Shown here: positions 8,976 through 12,508 of the stretch, one piece after another
Position numbering within the stretch: the first letter of the stretch is position 1
Layout: each line of letters opens with the position of its first letter
Program-made: the position numbers and the translations under genes
NCBI GenBank assembly: GCA_009885415.1
Contig: VFKU01000515.1
Location: 1 to 12,508 of the forward strand
Direction: 5' to 3'
Origin: Rhodothermota bacterium
GTDB taxonomy: Bacteria > Hydrogenedentota > Hydrogenedentia > Hydrogenedentales > GCA-2746185
DNA length: 12,508 nt
The notes under the pieces: generated by a model
Seen by the model: only the letters and a program-made list of their open reading frames with translations
What the model was told of the DNA's origin: nothing
Database searches by the model: none

Positions 8976-8994
8976 GGGAAGTCAGGAGGCAGTC

Positions 8995-9888
8995 ATGTGG
9001 TATAGCGAATTACAAAAACGGCGCGACCGCGGCGGGTTTACGCTCGTGGAGCTGCTCGCGGTCATCGCGATCATCGGCATCCTCGCGGCGATCGTAGTGC
9101 CACGGGTGACGCGGTATATAGCGCGTGCGCGCATGGCGCGGGCCGTGTCCGAGATCAAGAACACCGAGACGGCGCTGGCGGGCGTGCTCACGGAGACGGG
9201 CCGGAGCAACTTTCGCGATTTCTTGAACGATGTCACCCGAGACGGCCTCGACACACTGAGCAACCGTATCCGAAGCGGAGACATTTCCGCCGTGACCGAA
9301 GCGCAGTCCTTTTATAACAATTTCTTCTACGAGTTGTTGCGGCAAGGGAAAGAGTCGCAGTTCATTAAGGACACGGTACTGGCCGAAGTGCGCCAGAAGA
9401 TCGGCACGACCGCCATAACGATCGGTAAAGATCCCTGGGGCCAGCAGTATAATTTTTGGATGGGTCCGACCCGCGGGCCGGTGCCATTGCGGTCATACCG
9501 GCTCGCTACAAGTTACGACACAGGCGCGCTTTCGCCGGACGATCCGGGTTTTGGCACTGCCGATGCATACGTGTACGGGTCCGTCGCCGAGGCTGCGGCC
9601 CGCGCCGAGTTGCCCGGCCAGCCGGCAGAGGATCGAAGCGCGTTCCAAGATCCACAGGGATCTTTCAGCCAATTCGCCTTTGCAACTCTCGACGCTTATG
9701 GCTACCCCGCGCCGCGCGACGTGGAGGTCTACATGTGGTCATCGGGCGCGAACCAGCGCAGCGACGCGCATCTGCTCACGCAGTTGAATTTGGGCGTGGA
9801 CAACGCGGATCCCGCCTTCCTCGGCGGTGGCGACGATCCGAACAGTTGGGACACCGAGGCCGGTTGGGACAACGCGCCGAAGAGCTAG
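8995..9888 (+). CDS. gspG: GspG-like major pseudopilin, enlarged
   Basis: ATG 8995 is chosen over upstream in-frame codons because AGGAGG (8984-8989) sits 5 nt before it and because it gives a short 14-residue leader. The prepilin site is GG|FTLVE: cleavage after G14, F15 at +1 and E19 at +5, followed by a hydrophobic helix at about 15-38. DPWGQQYNF (146-154), DVEVYMWSSGANQ (242-254) and the C-terminal GGGDDPNSW (277-285) match the DPWGxxY, Y-xW/L-G-A-x and GGDDIxxW elements of GspG. At 297 residues it is about twice the usual size of about 140-150. The extra sequence lies before DPWG (about 66-140) and between DPWG and the C-terminal elements (about 158-240). As the first pseudopilin after pilC it probably encodes the main fibre subunit, processed by a prepilin peptidase not in this window. 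Confidence 0.88.
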   Translation: MWYSELQKRRDRGGFTLVELLAVIAIIGILAAIVVPRVTRYIARARMARAVSEIKNTETALAGVLTETGRSNFRDFLNDVTRDGLDTLSNRIRSGDISAVTEAQSFYNNFFYELLRQGKESQFIKDTVLAEVRQKIGTTAITIGKDPWGQQYNFWMGPTRGPVPLRSYRLATSYDTGALSPDDPGFGTADAYVYGSVAEAAARAELPGQPAEDRSAFQDPQGSFSQFAFATLDAYGYPAPRDVEVYMWSSGANQRSDAHLLTQLNLGVDNADPAFLGGGDDPNSWDTEAGWDNAPKS

Positions 9889-9908
9889 GCGGCGCGGAGG
9901 AGTACCCC

Positions 9909-10796
9909 ATGGGCAGGGCCACACAGCGCCGCGACACAGCCGGGCTCTCGCTTGTCGAGTTGCTCGTCGTGCTCGGCATGATCGGCGTGATCAGCGCCGT
10001 GGTGGTGCCTGCGTATATCCGCAGCGGCTGGTCGGGCGCGGGCAAATCCGCCTTCGCCGCGCGCGAACTCTTCACCATTCTCAAGGCCGCGCGCGTCTAC
10101 GCCAGCACCTATAACGTCGAGACGGCCGTGGCCTACGGCGGCGCGCTGATCGCGGACAGTGAACTCTCGGGCAGTCCTTGTGTGCCAGTGGCCGACAGCG
10201 TGATCTTGGCGCGGCGGCTCAAACGCGAGGAACTGATCGCCTATAACCTCCCGGCGAACAGCCGCGATATCTTCGTGCCGCTGAGTTCGGCCGACGGCGT
10301 GTTTCGGCCCTTGCCGAAGCAGATGGCTGTGTTGCCCGACCTCTTCGAGGTGGACGCGACAGACGTGTCTAAGACAGGCTTGATGGGCATTCAGCTCTAC
10401 GACGTGAACGCGCCCGGATACCTCGATCCCCGCGCGGACGGGTGCAGCGGGTTGGGGATCCTCGACTACGCTCTCGATACTCTTGTTCCTACCAGTTTCC
10501 CTGCGCACCGTTTTTTGCCAGACGGATCGATGAACGCTTCCGGCAGCCTCCAGCGGTTTCGAATTCGCGTTGGCGCACGGCCAGATGCGCCGTACAAGGA
10601 CCGGTTCTTTGCCGACTCGAACACCGACGTGCTTCAAGCCGAGACGAGGCCCATTATTTTCAATGTCGATAACGCCACGACGCCGATAGATGTAGTTTTT
10701 GGTTTTGACGATCTTGATACGACAAACGACTATCCGGACATCGCCACGACAATCGAGCTCTTCGTCCCGACCGGCCGCGTGAGGATGCTGCCATGA
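9909..10796 (+). CDS. gspH: GspH-like minor pseudopilin, enlarged
   Basis: ATG 9909 is supported by GGAGGAG (9896-9902) 6 nt upstream and a 12-residue leader. The open frame continues upstream but overlaps gspG. The prepilin site is AG|LSLVE: G12 at -1, Leu rather than the usual Phe/Met at +1, and E17 at +5. The hydrophobic helix is about 13-35. The C-terminal half carries RFLPDGSMNASGSLQRFRI (201-219) and IELFVPTGRVRM (282-293), the pattern of the GspH/FimT globular domain. At 295 residues it is longer than typical GspH (about 150-200), with a long insertion at about 70-200. GspH is a minor pseudopilin near the tip. It lies 20 bp after gspG and overlaps gspI by 4 nt. Codons in the last third look less GC-rich than in neighbouring genes, judged by eye. 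Confidence 0.82.
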   Translation: MGRATQRRDTAGLSLVELLVVLGMIGVISAVVVPAYIRSGWSGAGKSAFAARELFTILKAARVYASTYNVETAVAYGGALIADSELSGSPCVPVADSVILARRLKREELIAYNLPANSRDIFVPLSSADGVFRPLPKQMAVLPDLFEVDATDVSKTGLMGIQLYDVNAPGYLDPRADGCSGLGILDYALDTLVPTSFPAHRFLPDGSMNASGSLQRFRIRVGARPDAPYKDRFFADSNTDVLQAETRPIIFNVDNATTPIDVVFGFDDLDTTNDYPDIATTIELFVPTGRVRMLP

Positions 10797-11188
10797 CGCG
10801 CGCGACTTCCGATAGACGCGGAGGATTCACGCTGGTCGAGGTGATCGTGGCGTTGGGCATTTTGCTCGTCGGCGTCGTCTCGGTGCTGCTGATGTTTCCG
10901 CAGAGCTTGAAGGCGGCGCGCATTGCGGCCGAGCGCTCGATCACGTCGCAGGCGGCGCACTCGGTGATGAGCCAGATTCGCGCGTCGGGCGCCGAGTCGT
11001 TGTACAACGATCGCCTGCTGCCGGAGTTGTTGAACCAGCCGCAGACCGGCGCGAAGATCTACGGCTACGCGACCTCGGTGCAGCGGCTGCCGGGCGCGGC
11101 CGAGGTGTACTTGCAGCGCGTCACCTTCAACGTGACGCTGCCCAACGGCCGGACCGAATCCTTCACCACCTTCGTCGCGGAGCAGTGA
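10793..11188 (+). CDS. gspI: GspI/PilV-like minor pseudopilin
   Basis: The protein has 131 residues, the normal GspI size. It starts within the ATGA overlap with the gspH stop, with GAGGA (10781-10785) 7 nt upstream, so it is likely translationally coupled. The prepilin site is GG|FTLVE: cleavage after G11 and E16 at +5. The helix FTLVEVIVALGILLVGVVSVLLM (12-34) has the VIVALGIL form common in GspI/PilV. The region AAHSVMSQIRASGAE (about 60-75) fits the conserved post-helix segment of the family. The C-terminus is a short beta sheet (VYLQRVTFNVTLPNG ... SFTTFVAEQ) as in GspI. GspI nucleates the minor pseudopilin tip complex with GspJ and GspK. The pilin signature is certain. The GspI label rests on size and gene order. 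Confidence 0.85.
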   Translation: MTRATSDRRGGFTLVEVIVALGILLVGVVSVLLMFPQSLKAARIAAERSITSQAAHSVMSQIRASGAESLYNDRLLPELLNQPQTGAKIYGYATSVQRLPGAAEVYLQRVTFNVTLPNGRTESFTTFVAEQ

Positions 11189-11191
11189 GCG

Positions 11192-12508
11192 ATGCGCGAC
11201 GCGAAACATACGAATACAAACCGTAGGGGCGGCCCCCCGTGGCCGCCCTATGCCAACCTGAGGCCGCCCCGTGCGCGGGCAACCACGGGGGCTTGCCCCT
11301 ACCCGAGAAGCAATCCGAAATTCTGGAGAGGGCGCGCATGGGCGGGCCGCCCATGCCACGGAGGCGGAGGCGCGGCCGGGTTTACGCTGGTCGAGTTGCT
11401 CGTGGCGCTGACGATTTTCGTCACCGTGATGGCCAGCGTGGCGCTGGCCTTCAGCACGGCGATCCGCACCTCCAAGCAGGGCTTCCAGAACCAGGAAGCC
11501 TTTGAGCTCGCCCGCGGCATGATGAAAGTGCTCGAACGCGACCTCAGCCGCGCATTCACCAACCGCGATCACGGCGACAACTTCAGCTTCTACGGCACGC
11601 CGATCGGCTTCACCTATGTCGGCCTCATCTCGGCGGACGACTCCCCGAATCCAAATATGTCGCGCGTGACGTATGTCGTGTACCACGATCCGTCGCTCGC
11701 GAATTTGTCAGGCGCCTTCGATCCGTACACGTATGAGTCAACGGAAGGGTCGGAAATACCCACGTATCAACTACTCCGGTACATCGAGCCGGGCGCGGAC
11801 TCGCTCGATTCGTTTCCGATCGACTGGTCGGGCATTTTTACTTCGGACAATACCAATCAGCCGGCACCGTGGGAGGCGATGGCTACGGCAGCGGTCAATC
11901 GCGCCGGTTGCGCCAGCACTGACGCGGGTTGCCAGGAATTGGTGCGGCAGGCCGCTCGGCGCGAGGTGTGGATCAAGATGCTTGCGGGCGGCGGTGACGT
12001 GATGGAATTCGATGCTGACGGCGACGGAATTGCCGAAGACACCTTCACCCTTCCCAATGCATGGAGCTTCCTCGGGCTGGGCGATCCCGCCGACTACGTC
12101 GTCGGCGAGAACATCCGCTACATGAACTCTGGGCTCCTCACGTGCGCGGCGGACCAGGCGACCCTGGAGACCTTGGTGACAATCGATTTCGACGACCGCG
12201 TCTTCACCAATAGTTTGGGCCAGGCCTGTGTTCTCGGCATCGGCGATGTGGGATTGACGCCGATCTTTGCCCCCACGTGGACGGCTGTGTTTGATTCGAG
12301 TTCCGGCCCGCGGCCCTTCTTCACCTATTGGGACATCGGGACGATCGTTCGCGACCCGACCACGACGGTGGACGATGATGTGACGCCGATCGCATTCCAA
12401 TTTTGGAACGACTGGCGCAATCTCGTCGCCGATGGCCTGGACAATGACTTCGACACACTCATCGACGAGGACGACGAGCGCTACGGCGAAAATTCCGGGT
12501 CGCCGCTC
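11192..12508 (+). CDS. gspJ: GspJ-like minor pseudopilin with 63-residue leader (3' end outside window)
   Basis: The frame is open from ATG 11192, 3 nt after the gspI stop, to the window end (439 residues, no stop). GGAG (11179-11182) lies 9 nt upstream. The prepilin site AAG|FTLVE begins at 11372: G63 at -1, F64 at +1, E68 at +5, with a hydrophobic helix at about 64-86. No ATG, GTG or TTG occurs in this frame between 11195 and 11380, so the leader must be 63 residues unless a rare start such as CTG 11258 is used. Residues about 11-37 and 49-55 are encoded by two palindromic repeats. The mature part matches GspJ early on (GMMKVLERDLSRAF, about 110-123) but is far longer than the usual about 200. 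DADGDGIAED (274-283) and an acidic stretch from D414 (DGLDNDFDTLIDEDDE) resemble calcium-binding repeats. The ATGs at 11338 and 11353 are in another frame. Confidence 0.82.
   Translation, partial: MRDAKHTNTNRRGGPPWPPYANLRPPRARATTGACPYPRSNPKFWRGRAWAGRPCHGGGGAAGFTLVELLVALTIFVTVMASVALAFSTAIRTSKQGFQNQEAFELARGMMKVLERDLSRAFTNRDHGDNFSFYGTPIGFTYVGLISADDSPNPNMSRVTYVVYHDPSLANLSGAFDPYTYESTEGSEIPTYQLLRYIEPGADSLDSFPIDWSGIFTSDNTNQPAPWEAMATAAVNRAGCASTDAGCQELVRQAARREVWIKMLAGGGDVMEFDADGDGIAEDTFTLPNAWSFLGLGDPADYVVGENIRYMNSGLLTCAADQATLETLVTIDFDDRVFTNSLGQACVLGIGDVGLTPIFAPTWTAVFDSSSGPRPFFTYWDIGTIVRDPTTTVDDDVTPIAFQFWNDWRNLVADGLDNDFDTLIDEDDERYGENSGSPL
11223..11302. repeat. 80-bp imperfect palindrome inside the gspJ leader
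   Basis: The ends are exact inverted repeats, GTAGGGGC (11223-11230) and GCCCCTAC (11295-11302). A second nested pair, CCCCCGTGG (11234-11242) and CCACGGGGG (11283-11291), continues the stem, with a 40-nt middle that holds GGCCGCCC twice in direct orientation (11241-11248, 11262-11269). This is the form of dispersed intergenic palindromic repeats (REP or MITE-like) known from many GC-rich genomes. Copy number cannot be seen here. It is translated in the gspJ frame without a stop. Confidence 0.75.
11336..11356. repeat. Second palindrome in the gspJ leader
   Basis: GCATGGGCGG (11336-11345) and CCGCCCATGC (11347-11356) are perfect 10-bp inverted arms around a single G. It lies 33 bp past the larger palindrome and is followed by CACGGAGGCGGAGG (11357-11370). 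The sequence is unrelated to the first palindrome in its arms, which suggests two different repeat families placed side by side. It also supplies the two misleading ATGs at 11338 and 11353. Confidence 0.65.

Noticed and set aside
11163..11354. Minus-strand 63-codon frame over the palindromes
   Set aside because: The Gly/Pro/Trp-rich peptide arises from the palindromes themselves, and no ribosome binding site or domain supports a gene.
11192..11380. gspJ as a pseudogene broken by the repeats
   Set aside because: The frame is open from an ATG with ribosome binding site right through the repeats into an intact pilin helix and a long mature domain, so disruption is not shown.
11239..11505. ATG-initiated frame of 88 codons across the repeat region
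   Set aside because: The frame does not contain the pilin signature. It reads FTLVE out of frame and stops at 11505. Its ATG comes from the repeat.

Overview
This is a GC-rich bacterial window that encodes, entirely on the + strand, a hybrid type II secretion / type IV pilus (T2SS/T4P) assembly machine. Eleven genes are supported, the first and last cut by the window edges. A GspL-like inner-membrane protein, zinc-motif assembly ATPases and class III-type pseudopilins point to a diderm (Gram-negative) bacterium. Long pseudopilins, a PilM/PilN-like GspL and GC-rich palindromic intergenic repeats recall environmental phyla such as Planctomycetota, Hydrogenedentota or Sumerlaeota. That placement is a guess and nothing in the window fixes it.

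Layout. 1-480: C-terminal part of a GspK-like minor pseudopilin. 534-2006: GspL (actin-like domain, one membrane helix, periplasmic domain). 2009-2518: GspM/PilO-like protein. 2519-2757: the only sizeable non-coding gap, holding a hairpin and up to three sigma70-like promoters. 2758-4641: PilB/GspE-type assembly ATPase with a Ser/Met-rich linker. 4700-5827: PilT retraction-type ATPase. 5849-7627: a second PilB/GspE-type ATPase. 7653-8906: PilC/GspF platform protein. Then four pseudopilin genes: GspG-like (8995-9888), GspH-like (9909-10796), GspI-like (10793-11188) and GspJ-like (11192 to the window end).

How they work together. GspL and GspM would form the inner-membrane assembly platform with PilC/GspF and recruit a cytoplasmic ATPase hexamer. 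One or both PilB/GspE ATPases would drive pilus or pseudopilus growth, and PilT suggests ATP-driven retraction, which classical T2SS lack. GspG would be the major subunit and GspH/I/J/K the tip complex. Secretin (GspD), GspC and prepilin peptidase are not in the window. The order K-L-M | promoter | E-T-E-F-G-H-I-J puts one minor pseudopilin (K) upstream of the platform genes and the others at the far end.

The most striking point is the start of gspJ. Its only conventional in-frame start (ATG 11192) lies directly behind gspI, but two palindromic repeat elements (about 11223-11302 and 11336-11356) sit between that start and the pilin signature. They are read through in frame, giving a 63-residue leader ahead of the FTLVE motif. 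Mobile or dispersed intergenic-type repeats seem to have been absorbed into a prepilin leader peptide.
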